DNA from: Albimonas donghaensis
GTDB taxonomy: Bacteria > Pseudomonadota > Alphaproteobacteria > Rhodobacterales > Rhodobacteraceae
Direction of reading: 5' to 3'
Assembly: GCF_900106695.1 (NCBI RefSeq)
Contig: NZ_FNMZ01000001.1
Location: 372,001 to 436,000, forward strand
Length of the DNA: 64,000 bases
Shown here piece after piece: positions 7,970-17,884 of this stretch. The notes under the pieces were generated by a model. The model was given only the letters and a program-made list of their open reading frames with translations, did not search any database and was not told where the DNA came from. A program made the position numbers and the translations under genes. The stretch's first letter is position 1, and the number at the start of each line of letters is the position of its first letter.

Positions 7970-8719
7970 TCAGCGCCCGCCGGCCACGTCCAGGATCGCC
8001 CCGGTGGCGTAGGAGGCCGCGTCGGACAGCAGCCAGCACACTGCCTCCGCGATCTCGGAGGGCTCGCCCACCCGGCGCAGGGGGATCATCGGGGCGCTCG
8101 CGCCCAGCCGGTCCTCGTCGCCGTGGCTCACCTTGTGGATCTCGGTCGCGATGATGCCCGGGCGCACGGCGTTGACCCGCACGCCCAGCGGCGCCAGCTC
8201 CTGCGCCAGTCCGATGGTCAGCGTGTCGATGGCGCCCTTCGAGGCGGCGTAGTCCACGAAGGTGTTCGCCGACCCCAGCCGGGCCGCGGCGGAGGAGATG
8301 TTGACCATCGCGCCCCCCTGGCCCCCGCGGGCGGCGGGCATGCGCCGGGCGCCCTCGCGCGCCACCAGCAGGGCGCCGGTGACGTTGAGGTCGATCAGGG
8401 CGGCGATGCGAGCGGGGTCCATCTCGGCCAGCGGCATGGCGGGGGCGACGATGCCGGCGTTGTTGACCAGCCCGTCCACCGGGCCGATCCCGGCCTCGGC
8501 CGCATCCCACAGCGCCGCGATCTCGTCGGCCCTGGCCATGTCGCCGCGAATCGCCTGGGCGCGGACCCCCGCGGCCTCCAGCACCGCCACGGTGGCGGCG
8601 GCGGCGGCCGCGTCGGCGGCGTAGTTGACCGTCACGTTCCAGCCCCGCGACGCGCAGGCCACGGCCGTCGCCGCGCCGATGCCGCGGGAGCCGCCGGTGA
8701 TCAGGATATGTCGGGTCAT
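7970..8719 (-). CDS. SDR family oxidoreductase (tandem pair, upstream copy)
   Basis: A 249-residue SDR. TGGSRGIGAA binds the dinucleotide, then NNAGIVAP, MVNISSAAARLG (catalytic Ser) and YAASKGAIDTLTIGLAQEL (Tyr/Lys pair). It resembles glucose-1-dehydrogenase/FabG-type enzymes. With the next gene it forms a diverged tandem duplication, co-oriented and probably co-transcribed. Neither copy has lost a catalytic residue, so both are probably active. Confidence 0.9.
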   Translation of the reverse strand: MTRHILITGGSRGIGAATAVACASRGWNVTVNYAADAAAAAATVAVLEAAGVRAQAIRGDMARADEIAALWDAAEAGIGPVDGLVNNAGIVAPAMPLAEMDPARIAALIDLNVTGALLVAREGARRMPAARGGQGGAMVNISSAAARLGSANTFVDYAASKGAIDTLTIGLAQELAPLGVRVNAVRPGIIATEIHKVSHGDEDRLGASAPMIPLRRVGEPSEIAEAVCWLLSDAASYATGAILDVAGGR

Positions 8720-8785
8720 GGGCGCCGCCTTTCGGGTGATCGCGCCCCCTCCCGCCCTTGCGGCAGGGGGCTTCGACGGCGGAGC

Positions 8786-11185
8786 CTAGTTGAACTTGTT
8801 GTCCTGTGGGAAGCCGCGCGGCGCCATGCGCCCCGCCCCGGCGCGGTCGCCGGCGTATTCGGCCAGCTCCTCGCCCAGCACGGTGCGGGTGCGCCCGCCT
8901 CGGTCGAGCCATTTCAGGCCCGCGGCCCGGTCGAACACCCGCGCGTCCGACAGCCCGCCGTCCTTGTAGCGTTGCAGGCGCAGGCCCTTGCCGCGGGTCA
9001 TCTCGGGCAGCTGCTCCAGCGGGAAGACCAGCACCTTGCGGTTCTCGCCCACCACCGCCACCGCGTCGCCCTCCACCGGCGCGCAGACCATGGCCCGCCC
9101 GCCCGCCTTCACGTTCAGCGCCTGCTTGCCCGAGCGGGTCTGCGCGATCGCCTCCGCCTCGTTCAGCACGAAGCCGTCGCCGGTCGAGGAGGCCAGCAGC
9201 CGCTTGGCCCCCGGCTTGTGGGCGAAAAGCGCCACCATCTCGTCCTCGTTGGGCAGGTCGATCATCAGCCGCACGGGCTCGCCCATGCCGCGCCCGCCGG
9301 GCAGCTTGTCCGCGCCCAGCGTGAAGAACCGGCCCGAGGACGAGAACAGCAGGATCCTGTCCGTGGTCTCCGCGTGGAACACGAATTTCGGCCCGTCGCC
9401 GTCCTTGTATTTCAGCTCCGAATCCAGCGCGACATGCCCCTTCATCGCCCGGATCCACCCCATGGCGGAACAGACCACCGTGATCGGCTCACGCTCGATC
9501 ATCGCTTCGGGGGGCATCTCCTCCACCTTCGGGGCTTCGGTCATGGCGGTGCGGCGCGCGCCCAGCGGGTAGGGGTCGTGGGCGGCCTTGAGCTTGTCGA
9601 TCTCCTCCGGCGTGATCGCGCCGCCGAAGCCGCGGGGCGGGCCGAAGGTGGCGCGGATCTCGCGCAGTTCGTCCGAGATCCGGTCCCACTGCGCGGCCTC
9701 GTCCTCAAGCAGGGCCGACAGGCGGACATGCTCCTCGGCCAGCGCGTCGCGCTCGTTCCGGATCTCCATTTCCTCGAGCCGGCGCAGGGAGCGCAGGCGC
9801 ATGTTCAGGATCGCCTCGGCCTGCGCCTCCGACAGGTAGACGCCGGGCTCCCGCCCCTCCGGCGCGGGTCCGAAGCCGAACTCGCCCATGGCCGGGGTCA
9901 GGGTGCCGAACCGCCCCCAGTCCTCCGCCATCAGGCTGGCCTTGGGGTCGTCGTCGTTGCGGATGATCTCGATCACCCGGTCGAGGTTGAGGAAGGCGAT
10001 GATGTAGCCGCCCAGCACCTCCAGCCGCTTCTCGATCTTCTCCAGCCGGTAGGCGGAGCGCCTTTGCAGCACCTCGCGACGGTGGTCGAGGAAGGCGCGC
10101 AGCACCTCGCGCAGGCCGCAGACCTTGGGGATCTTCCCGTCGATCAGCACGTTCATGTTGAGCGGGAAGCGGGTCTCCAGGTCGGTCTGGCGGAACAGCG
10201 TCTCCATCAGCACGGCCGGCTCGACATTGCGCGAGCGGGGTTCGAGCACGATGCGCACGTCCTCGGCGCTTTCGTCCCGGATATCGGCGAGGATCGGGAT
10301 GCGGCGGGCGTTGATCAGCTCCGCGATCTTCTCGATCAGGCGGGACTTGGGCACCTGGTAGGGGATCTCGTCCACCACGATGCGCCACTGGCCGCGGCCC
10401 AGGTCCTCGACCTTCCACCGCGCCCGCAGGCGGAAGGACCCGCGGCCGGTGCGGTAGCTCTCGGCGATGCTGGAGGCGGGTTCGATCATCACGCCGCCGG
10501 TGGGGAAGTCCGGGCCGGGCATCTTCTCCAGCAGCGTCTCGACGCGGGCGTCGGGGTGCTTGATCAGGTGCAGGGCGGCGGAGGCCACCTCGCCGGCGTT
10601 GTGCGGCGGGATCGAGGTCGCCATGCCCACCGCGATCCCCGCCGCGCCGTTGGCCAGCAGGTTGGGGAAGGCGCCCGGCAGGACGATGGGTTCCTCTTCC
10701 TCCCCGTCATAGGTGGCGCGCATGTCCACCGCGTCCTCGTCCAGCCCGTCCATCATCGCGGCGGCGACGGCGGTGAGCTTGGATTCGGTGTAGCGCATGG
10801 CCGCGGCGTTATCGCCGTCGATGTTGCCGAAGTTCCCCTGGCCGTCGATCAGCGGATAGCGGACCGCGAACCCCTGGGCGAGCCGCACCAGCGCGTCATA
10901 GACCGACTGGTCGCCATGCGGGTGATACTTGCCGATCACGTCGCCGACCACGCGGGCGGACTTCTTGAAGCCCTGGTTGGGGTCGAGCCTGAGCAGCCGC
11001 ATCGCCCACATCAGCCGCCGGTGCACGGGCTTGAGCCCGTCGCGCGCGTCGGGCAGGGCGCGGTGCATGATCGTGGACAGCGCGTATTGCAGATAGCGGT
11101 CGCCGAGCGCCCGGCGGAGCGGCTCGGCGGTGATCGCGCCCCCCTGGGGCGGCTCGGTCGGGTCGTCGTCGATCTGGTCGGCCAT
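8786..11185 (-). CDS. parC: DNA topoisomerase IV subunit A
   Basis: A 799-residue type IIA topoisomerase subunit that cuts and rejoins DNA with ParE to decatenate chromosomes. The breakage-reunion domain has the catalytic Tyr132 in [10 protein letters not shown] and the GyrA/ParC segments [12 protein letters not shown] and [16 protein letters not shown]. The C-terminal part has beta-pinwheel-like repeats ([25 protein letters not shown]). Length is in the range of alphaproteobacterial ParC, about 750-800. At the position equivalent to E. coli ParC Ser80 it has Gln93, and Asp97 sits at the Glu84 position. It follows no obvious partner gene here; parE is not in the window. Confidence 0.95.
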   Translation of the reverse strand: MADQIDDDPTEPPQGGAITAEPLRRALGDRYLQYALSTIMHRALPDARDGLKPVHRRLMWAMRLLRLDPNQGFKKSARVVGDVIGKYHPHGDQSVYDALVRLAQGFAVRYPLIDGQGNFGNIDGDNAAAMRYTESKLTAVAAAMMDGLDEDAVDMRATYDGEEEEPIVLPGAFPNLLANGAAGIAVGMATSIPPHNAGEVASAALHLIKHPDARVETLLEKMPGPDFPTGGVMIEPASSIAESYRTGRGSFRLRARWKVEDLGRGQWRIVVDEIPYQVPKSRLIEKIAELINARRIPILADIRDESAEDVRIVLEPRSRNVEPAVLMETLFRQTDLETRFPLNMNVLIDGKIPKVCGLREVLRAFLDHRREVLQRRSAYRLEKIEKRLEVLGGYIIAFLNLDRVIEIIRNDDDPKASLMAEDWGRFGTLTPAMGEFGFGPAPEGREPGVYLSEAQAEAILNMRLRSLRRLEEMEIRNERDALAEEHVRLSALLEDEAAQWDRISDELREIRATFGPPRGFGGAITPEEIDKLKAAHDPYPLGARRTAMTEAPKVEEMPPEAMIEREPITVVCSAMGWIRAMKGHVALDSELKYKDGDGPKFVFHAETTDRILLFSSSGRFFTLGADKLPGGRGMGEPVRLMIDLPNEDEMVALFAHKPGAKRLLASSTGDGFVLNEAEAIAQTRSGKQALNVKAGGRAMVCAPVEGDAVAVVGENRKVLVFPLEQLPEMTRGKGLRLQRYKDGGLSDARVFDRAAGLKWLDRGGRTRTVLGEELAEYAGDRAGAGRMAPRGFPQDNKFN

Positions 11186-11396
11186 GTCCCTGCTTTAGTG
11201 CGGCGCAGCGGGGGCGTCCAGAAGCGGTTCGCGCTCCGGGGCGTTCCCGTGACGTTCCGCGCCGGCCGCGAGGCTTCCGCGCCGCAGGGCGCCCGTGCGG
11301 AAGCCGGGCATCGCGCCGCACCCGCGGGCGCTGCGCTCGCGCGACGATTGCGGCGTGATACGATCAGGCGGGGGAACAAGGACGGGGCGAGAGCGC

Positions 11397-12251
11397 ATGA
11401 GGCCGAAAACCATCCTGATCACCGGTTGCTCCAGCGGCATCGGTCTCGACGCCGCGCGGGCGCTGCATCGCGCCGGCTGGCGGGTCTTCGCCACCTGCCG
11501 CCGCCAGGTCGATTGCGACCGGCTGCAGGCCGAGGGGCTGGAGAGCTTTCCGCTGGATTACGCCGACGAGGCCAGCGTGGCCCGCGCCGCCGCCGAGACC
11601 CTGCGCCGCGCCGGGGGGACGCTGGACGCGCTCTTCAACAACGGCGCCTACGCCATTCCCGCCCCGCTGGAGGACGTGCCCCGCGACGCCATGCGCGCGA
11701 TCTTCGAGACCAACGTGCTCGGCTGGCACGACCTGACCCGGCGGCTGCTGCCGGCGCTGCGGGCCTCGGGCGACGGGCGGGTGGTGAATTGCTCCTCGGT
11801 GCTGGGCATGGTCTCGCTGCGCTATCGCGGGCCCTACAACGCCACCAAGTTCGCCATCGAGGGGATGACCGACTGCCTGCGCCGGGAATGCGACGCGCCC
11901 GAGGCCCCCGGCCCGCGGGTGCGGGTGATCCTGATCGAGCCGGGTCCGATTCGCACCGCCTTCCGCCGCAACGCCCGCGCGCGGATGGAGGCGGCGGTGG
12001 ACCGCTCCGGCTCCGCCTGGGGGCGGGCCTGGGCCGAGAAGATCCTGCCCCGGCTGGAGGCTCCGGAGACCGAGACGCTCGACCGCTTCGAGCTGATGCC
12101 CGAGGCCGTCACCGCCCGCCTGACCCACGCGCTGACCGCGCACCGGCCCAAGGCGCGCTATTACGTCACCACGCCGACCTGGATCGCGGCGCTGGCGGCG
12201 CGGCTTCTGCCCACGCGGGCGCTGGATTTCGTGTTCCGCGGCGACCATTAG
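11397..12251 (+). CDS. SDR family oxidoreductase
   Basis: A 284-residue classical SDR divergent from parC. TGCSSGIGLDAARAL is the cofactor loop, FNNGAYA stands in place of NNAG, VVNCSSVLGMVSL carries the catalytic Ser and YNATKFAIEGMTDCLR the Tyr/Lys pair. LIEPGPIRTAFRRNA matches the DltE/17-beta-HSD-like branch. The start at 11397 was chosen because the fold begins immediately (MRPKTILITGCSSGIG). Substrate unknown. Confidence 0.88.
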   Translation: MRPKTILITGCSSGIGLDAARALHRAGWRVFATCRRQVDCDRLQAEGLESFPLDYADEASVARAAAETLRRAGGTLDALFNNGAYAIPAPLEDVPRDAMRAIFETNVLGWHDLTRRLLPALRASGDGRVVNCSSVLGMVSLRYRGPYNATKFAIEGMTDCLRRECDAPEAPGPRVRVILIEPGPIRTAFRRNARARMEAAVDRSGSAWGRAWAEKILPRLEAPETETLDRFELMPEAVTARLTHALTAHRPKARYYVTTPTWIAALAARLLPTRALDFVFRGDH

Positions 12252-12381
12252 CGCCGGCGCCCGCCCCCACGTGCGGCGGTGTGTGCGGCGCCGGCGCGGA
12301 CCGGGCTTCACGCGCCGACAGGACGCGGTGGCGCGCGCTCGGCTTTGCGCTAGGTAGAGGGGCGAGGAAAGGATCCCGTCC

Positions 12382-12585
12382 ATGCCCAATACCCTGCTCG
12401 TCATCTCCCTGATCGCCTGTCTCTGCGTGCTGGGCGTCCTGCTGTTCGGCGTCGGAAGCTTCGCCCGCGGCGGCGATTTCAACCGAAAATACGCGAACAA
12501 GATCATGCGGCTGCGCATCATCGCCCAGGCCATCGCCGTGGTGTTGATCCTGGTCGCCGTCTGGGCCATGCGTTCGGGCAACTGA
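12382..12585 (+). CDS. Twin-transmembrane HIG1-domain protein
   Basis: A 67-residue membrane protein with two helices (LLVISLIACLCVLGVLLFGVGSF and IIAQAIAVVLILVAVW) flanking a short polar loop containing GGDFNRKYANKIMRLRI. This is the HIG_1_N pattern found in small proteins associated with respiratory oxidases. It lies 70 bp before the adenosyltransferase gene, an order common in Rhodobacterales (HIG1, adenosyltransferase, etfB, etfA). A role in respiratory complex assembly is inferred from the family. Confidence 0.85.
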   Translation: MPNTLLVISLIACLCVLGVLLFGVGSFARGGDFNRKYANKIMRLRIIAQAIAVVLILVAVWAMRSGN

Positions 12586-12655
12586 AACCGGCCCGGGCCT
12601 CGCCGCCCGCGCATCCGGACGGCCCGCGCAGGCCGCCCGCAGGGGGAGAACCGTC

Positions 12656-13240
12656 ATGGTCGTGCTGAACCGCATCTACACCCGCACCGGCGACAAGGGC
12701 GCCACGGCGCTGGGCGACGGCGCCCGCGTGCCCAAGCAGTCCCTGCGGGTCGAGGCCTATGGGACCGTGGACGAGACCAACGCCGCCGTCGGCCTCGCGC
12801 GTCTGCACGCGGCCGATGTCGCGGGGGGGGAGATGGACGCGGCGCTGGCCCGCATCCAGAACGACCTCTTCGATCTCGGCGCCGACCTGTGCCGCCCCAA
12901 TCCCGACAAGGACGGCGAGGCGAAATATCCCGTCCTGCGCGTCACCCAGGCCCAGGTGGACCGGCTGGAGGCGGAGATCGACGCCATGAACGCCGATCTC
13001 GCCCCCCTGCGCAGCTTCGTGCTGCCCGGGGGCTCGGCGCTCGCCGCCCATCTGCACCTGTGCCGCACCGTCAGCCGCCGGGCCGAGCGCCTGACGGTGG
13101 CGCTGGCGGCGGAGGAGGCGATCAACCCGCCCTCGGCCACCTATCTCAACCGGCTGTCGGACTGGTTCTTCGTCGCCTCCCGCGCCGCCAACGGCAATGG
13201 CGCGGGCGACGTGCTCTGGGTTCCCGGCGCCAACCGCTGA
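12656..13240 (+). CDS. pduO: ATP:cob(I)alamin adenosyltransferase, PduO type
   Basis: A 194-residue enzyme that transfers the adenosyl group from ATP to cob(I)alamin or its precursor. The N-terminal ATP motif IYTRTGDKGATALGDG, then VEAYGTVDETNAAVGLAR, FVLPGGSALAAHLHLCRTVSRRAER and the C-terminal NRLSDWFFVASRAAN are all diagnostic for the PduO trimer family. Length is typical. Supplies cofactor to adenosylcobalamin enzymes; adjacent etfBA suggests a general metabolic operon rather than a dedicated cobalamin cluster. Confidence 0.93.
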   Translation: MVVLNRIYTRTGDKGATALGDGARVPKQSLRVEAYGTVDETNAAVGLARLHAADVAGGEMDAALARIQNDLFDLGADLCRPNPDKDGEAKYPVLRVTQAQVDRLEAEIDAMNADLAPLRSFVLPGGSALAAHLHLCRTVSRRAERLTVALAAEEAINPPSATYLNRLSDWFFVASRAANGNGAGDVLWVPGANR

Positions 13241-13555
13241 TCCCGGCCCCTGCCGAAGCCCCGTCCCGTCCCCCAGACGCCCGGGGAGGCGGACCTTACG
13301 GAATTGCGCGCCCCGCGCGGGCGGGGACCGATTCTTGCGCCGGGTTTCGCGATGCGACCGCGTGTCCGGCGCCTGCATACCGGGCCGTATGTTAGCGAAA
13401 CGCCCGGATCAAAAGGGCCCGCGCCCCCCTGCGCGGCCCGCCTGAGGTGGTTTCCCGCCGCTTTGCCCCTACCATCAGGGACAAGGTCGGTGTAGCCAGA
13501 CGACGACCGCCGCGCGTCCCAGGCCGTGCGGAGAAACCAGGAGGAGAAACGCGCA
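13241..13555. other. Intergenic region before etfBA
   Basis: A 315-bp spacer. The first half is GC-rich with no feature I can support. Around 13378-13395 there is a lower-GC patch (GTATGTTAGCG) that could contain a promoter -10 element for etfBA, but I cannot find a matching -35 box. An AGGAGGAG ribosome site lies just before the etfB start at 13556. Confidence 0.3.
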
Positions 13556-14317
13556 ATGAAGGTGCTCGTGCCCGTCAAGCGCGTGATCGACTACAACGTG
13601 AAGGTCCGCGTGAAGGCGGACGGAAGCGGCGTCGATCTCGCGAACGTCAAGATGTCGATGAACCCGTTCGACGAGATCGCCGTCGAAGAGGCCATCCGGC
13701 TGAAGGAAAAAGGCGTCGCCGAGGAGATCGTCGTGGTCTCCATCGGCGTGAAGCAGTCGCAGGAAACCCTGCGCACCGCGCTCGCCATGGGCGCCGACCG
13801 CGCCATCCTGATCGAGGCCTCCGACGACGTTCACACCGACATCGAGCCGCTGGCCGTCGCCAAGCTGCTCAAGGGCGTGATCGACGAGGAGCAGCCCGGT
13901 CTGGTCCTTCTCGGCAAGCAGGCCATCGACAACGACATGAACGCCACCGGCCAGATGCTGGCGGCGCTCCTGGGCTGGGGTCAGGCCACCAACGCGGCCG
14001 AGCTGGCGATCGAGGGCGACACCGCCACCGTGACCCGTGAGGTCGACGGCGGCATGCAGACCCTCAAGCTGAAGATGCCGGCGATCGTCACCGCCGACCT
14101 TCGCCTGAACGAGCCGCGCTACGCGTCGCTGCCCAACATCATGAAGGCGAAGAAGAAGCCGCTGGATGCGAAGACCGCCGCCGATTACGGCGTCGACGTC
14201 GCCCCGCGGCTCACGGTGGTCTCCACCGCCGAGCCGAAGGGCCGCTCCGCTGGGGTCAAGGTCGCCGATGTCGACGAGCTGATCTCCAAGCTGAAGAACG
14301 AAGCGGGGGTCCTGTAA
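13556..14317 (+). CDS. etfB: Electron transfer flavoprotein beta subunit
   Basis: A 253-residue protein that binds AMP and, with EtfA, passes electrons from acyl-CoA dehydrogenases to ETF-quinone oxidoreductase. It begins [20 protein letters not shown] and has [44 protein letters not shown] and the C-terminal recognition loop region [22 protein letters not shown]. Family length is normal. Stop and the etfA start overlap as TAATG, giving coupled translation. Confidence 0.97.
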   Translation: MKVLVPVKRVIDYNVKVRVKADGSGVDLANVKMSMNPFDEIAVEEAIRLKEKGVAEEIVVVSIGVKQSQETLRTALAMGADRAILIEASDDVHTDIEPLAVAKLLKGVIDEEQPGLVLLGKQAIDNDMNATGQMLAALLGWGQATNAAELAIEGDTATVTREVDGGMQTLKLKMPAIVTADLRLNEPRYASLPNIMKAKKKPLDAKTAADYGVDVAPRLTVVSTAEPKGRSAGVKVADVDELISKLKNEAGVL

Positions 14318-15243
14318 TGGCTGTTCTGCTGATCGCTGAGACGCTGGCCGGCGAGCTCGCCGCCGACGCCACCGGCAAGGCCCTTTCGGCCGCCAAGAAG
14401 CTGGGCGACGTGACCATCCTCGTCGCCGGCGAGAACGCCAAGGGCGCCGCCGACGCCGCCGCCAAGCTCGACGGCGTGTCCAAGGTGCTGTGCTGCGAGG
14501 ACCCGTCGCTGGGCCACAACCTGGCGGAGCCCAAGGCCGCCCTGGTCGTGTCCATCGCCGGCGACTACGAGCACATCCTCGCCCCGGCCACCATCGCCGG
14601 CAAGAACCTGATGCCGCGCGTCGCCGCGCTGCTCGACGTCATGGTGATTTCGGACATCTCCGGGATCGTCGACGGCGACACGTTCGAGCGCCCGGTCTAC
14701 GCCGGCAACGCCATCCAGACGGTGAAGACCTCCGACGCCAAGAAGGTCCTGACCGTGCGCACCGCCAATTTCGACGCGGTGGGCGAGGGCGGCTCCGCCT
14801 CGGTTGAGACCATCTCCGCGGTCGAGAACCCGGGCGTGTCCGAGTGGGTCGAGGACAAGATCGCGGCGTCGGATCGCCCCGAGCTGACCTCGGCCAAGCG
14901 GATCATCTCCGGCGGCCGCGCGATGGCGTCGAAGGAGAACTTCGCGATCATCGAGAAGGTGGCCGACAAGCTCGGCGCCGCCGTCGGCGCCTCGCGCGCC
15001 GCGGTCGACTCGGGCTACGCGCCCAACGACTGGCAGGTCGGTCAGACCGGCAAGGTCGTGGCGCCGGAGCTCTACATCGCCGTCGGCATCTCGGGCGCGA
15101 TCCAGCATCTCGCCGGCATGAAGGACTCCAAGGTCATCGTGGCCATCAACAAGGACGAAGAGGCGCCGATCTTCCAGGTCGCCGACTACGGCCTGGTCGC
15201 GGACCTGTTCGACGTGCTGCCGGAGCTCGAGTCCAAGCTCTGA
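14317..15243 (+). CDS. etfA: Electron transfer flavoprotein alpha subunit
   Basis: A 308-residue FAD-binding subunit. The C-terminal FAD domain is intact: [57 protein letters not shown] and [22 protein letters not shown]. The N-terminal Rossmann-like half ([39 protein letters not shown]) pairs with EtfB. It ends at a strong terminator 24 bp downstream, marking the end of the etf transcript. Confidence 0.97.
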   Translation: MAVLLIAETLAGELAADATGKALSAAKKLGDVTILVAGENAKGAADAAAKLDGVSKVLCCEDPSLGHNLAEPKAALVVSIAGDYEHILAPATIAGKNLMPRVAALLDVMVISDISGIVDGDTFERPVYAGNAIQTVKTSDAKKVLTVRTANFDAVGEGGSASVETISAVENPGVSEWVEDKIAASDRPELTSAKRIISGGRAMASKENFAIIEKVADKLGAAVGASRAAVDSGYAPNDWQVGQTGKVVAPELYIAVGISGAIQHLAGMKDSKVIVAINKDEEAPIFQVADYGLVADLFDVLPELESKL

Positions 15244-15266
15244 GCCCTGCGGAGACGCAAGTGACG

Positions 15267-15294
15267 GGAGCCGCCCCTCGGGGCGGCTCCTTTT
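15267..15294 (+). terminator. Rho-independent terminator after etfBA
   Basis: A stem with arms GGAGCCGCCC and GGGCGGCTCC around a CTCG loop, followed by TTTTCGTTT. It is 24 bp after the etfA stop, in the right direction to end the etf transcript. Confidence 0.85.
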
Positions 15295-15327
15295 CGTTTC
15301 GGGGTCGTCCCTGGGAAGATTTCGCGG

Positions 15328-15834
15328 ATGCGCCGTCTGGTTCTGCTCGCCCTGCTGGCGCCCGCCTCGCCCACCTTCGCGGATTGCGCGGGGACGACGT
15401 TCCTGTCCTGCAATGTCGGGCGGGGGCGCCATCTGGAGGTCTGCATCGAGCCCGGCGCGCGCGCCTTCGCCTATGCCTTCGGCCCCGCGGGCGCGCCCGA
15501 GCTGACCCTGCGGGAGGATTTCTCCGCCGGGACCGCGCGGCCCTGGAACGGGGTGGGGCGGACGATCTGGGCCTCGGTCGGGTTTCGCAATGCGGGCTAT
15601 GTCTACGAGGCCTGGCACAGCCTCGACCGGCTCGACCCCGAGGCGGTCCCCGAGGGCGGCGTGAACGTCCTGAAGGGCGAAGCGACGGTCGCCACGCTCC
15701 AATGCCGCCGCGGCCCCGGCCCCGGCCCCGACACGGTCATCGCGCCGGTCTTCGCGATCGAGGACGCGATGCAGGCGGCCGGCTTCTGCCGGGACCGGGA
15801 GGCCGGGACCTGGCGCCGGGACGGCTGCGGCTGA
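15328..15834 (+). CDS. Secreted protein of unknown function
   Basis: A 168-residue protein with a signal peptide (MRRLVLLALLAPASPTFA, cleavage before DC). The mature part contains DCAGTTFLSC, CIEPGARAFAYAFGPAGAPELTL, WASVGFRNAGYVYEAWHSLD and paired Cys (LQC, GFC), suggesting a disulfide-stabilised beta-rich periplasmic domain. I recognise similar small secreted proteins in alphaproteobacteria but no function. It starts 34 bp beyond the etf terminator, so it probably has its own promoter. Confidence 0.7.
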   Translation: MRRLVLLALLAPASPTFADCAGTTFLSCNVGRGRHLEVCIEPGARAFAYAFGPAGAPELTLREDFSAGTARPWNGVGRTIWASVGFRNAGYVYEAWHSLDRLDPEAVPEGGVNVLKGEATVATLQCRRGPGPGPDTVIAPVFAIEDAMQAAGFCRDREAGTWRRDGCG

Positions 15835-15874
15835 GGGGCGTTCGGCCCCCCCAGTCCATCGCCCCCCCGTGCTT

Positions 15875-16255
15875 TCAGCCCTTGAAGCAGGTCAGCTCGA
15901 TCTCGATCTTCATGCCCGGCGCGATCAGCCCGGCCGCGATCATCGTCGCGGCGGGCGGGCTGTCCCCGAACGCCTCGCGCAGCACCGGAAAGCAGGGCTC
16001 GAAATCCGCCGCATCGGGCAGGATGTAGTGGACGCGCACCGCGTCGGCGAAGCTCGACCCGGCCTCGGCCAGCGCGGCCTCGATCTTGGCCAGCGTGTTG
16101 CGGCACTGGTCGACGACGCTTTCGGGCATCTCTCCGGTCTCGGGATCGGCGCCGGTGGTGCCGGCGACATGCACCCAGCCCCCCGCGACCACGGCCCGGC
16201 AATAGGCGGCCTTCTCCTCCCACGGGCCGCCGGACGAAATTCGCTGGAGGGTCAT
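15875..16255 (-). CDS. RidA-like (YjgF/YER057c/UK114) protein
   Basis: A 126-residue single-domain Rid protein, starting MTLQRISSGGPWEEKAAYCR. Family segments are WVHVAGTTGADPETG, QCRNTLAKIEAALAEAGSSFADAVRVHYIL and PAATMIAAGLIAPGMKIEIEL. The Arg that precedes the (V/I)E(I/V) strand in true RidA imine/enamine deaminases appears to be Lys here (GMKIEIE), so it probably belongs to a divergent Rid subgroup and may not deaminate 2-aminoacrylate. Divergent from the MFS gene with a 175-bp shared upstream region. Confidence 0.88.
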   Translation of the reverse strand: MTLQRISSGGPWEEKAAYCRAVVAGGWVHVAGTTGADPETGEMPESVVDQCRNTLAKIEAALAEAGSSFADAVRVHYILPDAADFEPCFPVLREAFGDSPPAATMIAAGLIAPGMKIEIELTCFKG

Positions 16256-16430
16256 GGCGCGTCTCCTTCGGTGCGCTGCAACAAGCGCCCGAGACTGGCG
16301 CGGGGCGGCGGGGAAGGGAAGGGGCTCGCGACCGGCGCCGCAAGGGAAATCGTTTGCCTCCCTTATTACCCTGTGCGAAGACAACTCCAACGGTTCCCTC
16401 ACGAAACCGGCATGACGGGGAGTTGAGACC

Positions 16431-17657
16431 ATGGCGATGCGGCCGGAGATCCGGGCGGTGCTGCCCATTCTGATCGGGGCGGCGGTGATGCTGTCCCTGA
16501 CCATGGGCCTGCGCCAGAGCCTCGGCCTGTTCATCCCGGCCATGACCTCGGATATCGGCATCACGGTGACCCAGTTCACCCTCGCCATCTCGGCCCAGAA
16601 CCTGGCCTGGGGCGTGTTCCAGCCGCTGGTCGGCGGGCTGGCCGCGCGCCGCGGTTTCCGGCCGGTGATGGTGGCGGGGGCGCTGGTCTATGCGCTCGGC
16701 ATGGGGGTGCTGGCGCTGTCGCAGGGCATGTGGACGGTGCTGCTGGGCGCGGGGCTCATGGTGGGGCTGGGCATGGCCTGCGCCTCCACCGCCATGTCGA
16801 TGGCGGTCGCGGCGCGCTCGGTTCCCGTCGCGGTGCGTTCGGTCGTGCTGGGGGCGGTCTCGGCCGCGGGCTCGCTGGGCGCGCTGATCGCCGCGCCGCT
16901 GGGCCAGGCGGTGATGCAGGCCTGGGACTGGCGCATCAGCCTCGCGGTGTTCTTCGTGCTGGCGCTGGCGATCCTGCCGGCCGCCTGGATGGCGGGCCGC
17001 GTCGACCGGCTGCCGCCACCCCCGCCCATGCCCGACAGCGCCGACAGCATGTCGGCCCGCGGCGCGCTGGGCATGGCCTTCGGCAACCTGAACTTCCTGG
17101 TGATGACCGGCGCCTATTTCGTCTGCGGCATGCAGCTGATCTTCCTGACCACGCATCTGCCCTCCTACCTCGCGCTTTGCGGCGCCGACCCGATGCTGGC
17201 CGCCACCGCGCTGGGGGTGATCGGTGGGATGAACGTCGCGGGGTCGCTGTTCTTCGGCTGGGCCGGGGGGCGGTGGTCAAAGCAGGCGCTGCTGGGCTGC
17301 ATCTATGTCGGCCGCTCGCTGGTGCTCGCCTGGTTCTTCACCCGCTTTCCCACGCCCGAGACCACGGTGATCTTCGCCGCGCTCATGGGGTTCCTGTGGC
17401 TCGGCGTCAGCCCGCTGATCGCGGGGTCGGTGGCCGAGACCTTCGGCCTGCGCTGGCAGGCGATGCTGCAGGGCATGACCTTCTGCTGGCACCAGATGGG
17501 CAGCTTTCTCGGGGCCATCGGGGGCGGGCTGGTGTTCGATGTCTTCGGGAACTACGACCTCGCGGTGCAGATCGGCGTCGGGCTCGGGCTGGTGGCGGGG
17601 GTGGTGCAGATCGGCGTGGCGCTCGGCCGACCGCCGCGCAGCCCGCAGCCCGCCTGA
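16431..17657 (+). CDS. MFS transporter, monocarboxylate-like
   Basis: A 408-residue carrier with about 12 hydrophobic helices. The first helices (LPILIGAAVMLSLTMGLRQSLGLFIPAM) and the loop QPLVGGLAARRGFRPVMVAGAL after helix 2 fit the MFS motif-A region. The Gly-rich LGAVSAAGSLGALIAAPLGQAVM is helix 5-6. RQSLGLFIPAMTSDIG and FSLAISAQNLAWG-type segments recall OxlT/MCT-like carriers for organic acids. The substrate is not predictable. A GGGGAGTTGAG ribosome site precedes ATG 16431. Confidence 0.87.
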   Translation: MAMRPEIRAVLPILIGAAVMLSLTMGLRQSLGLFIPAMTSDIGITVTQFTLAISAQNLAWGVFQPLVGGLAARRGFRPVMVAGALVYALGMGVLALSQGMWTVLLGAGLMVGLGMACASTAMSMAVAARSVPVAVRSVVLGAVSAAGSLGALIAAPLGQAVMQAWDWRISLAVFFVLALAILPAAWMAGRVDRLPPPPPMPDSADSMSARGALGMAFGNLNFLVMTGAYFVCGMQLIFLTTHLPSYLALCGADPMLAATALGVIGGMNVAGSLFFGWAGGRWSKQALLGCIYVGRSLVLAWFFTRFPTPETTVIFAALMGFLWLGVSPLIAGSVAETFGLRWQAMLQGMTFCWHQMGSFLGAIGGGLVFDVFGNYDLAVQIGVGLGLVAGVVQIGVALGRPPRSPQPA

Positions 17658-17884
17658 GCGGCGCCCCAGCGGAAACAGAATCGCGGAAACAGTCCGGGCG
17701 ATTCCCCGTCCATTCGCCCGAAGACGGCGGCGATGGTTTTCGCGCCATATCGGCTGGGCAATCCGTATGCGGCGCCTGCGAAGCGGGCGCCGGCGGCAAA
17801 TATTCCGCATCCGCGAAATGACCACTGGCGCCGACGCGCGCGCCTCGCCAAACTCCCCCCCGCCGGACAACGAGGGAGATCGCC

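Noticed and set aside
5973-9458. A 1161-codon open frame on the minus strand across the crotonase gene and the SDR pair.
   Set aside because: Same GC artefact; it passes through the crotonase gene antisense and the SDR genes out of frame and has no recognisable sequence.
7310-12412. A 1700-codon open frame on the plus strand opposite parC and the SDR genes.
   Set aside because: It is antisense to well-supported genes and its translation is Arg/Gly/His/Pro-rich without any domain. In DNA this GC-rich, stop codons are rare in the opposite frames.
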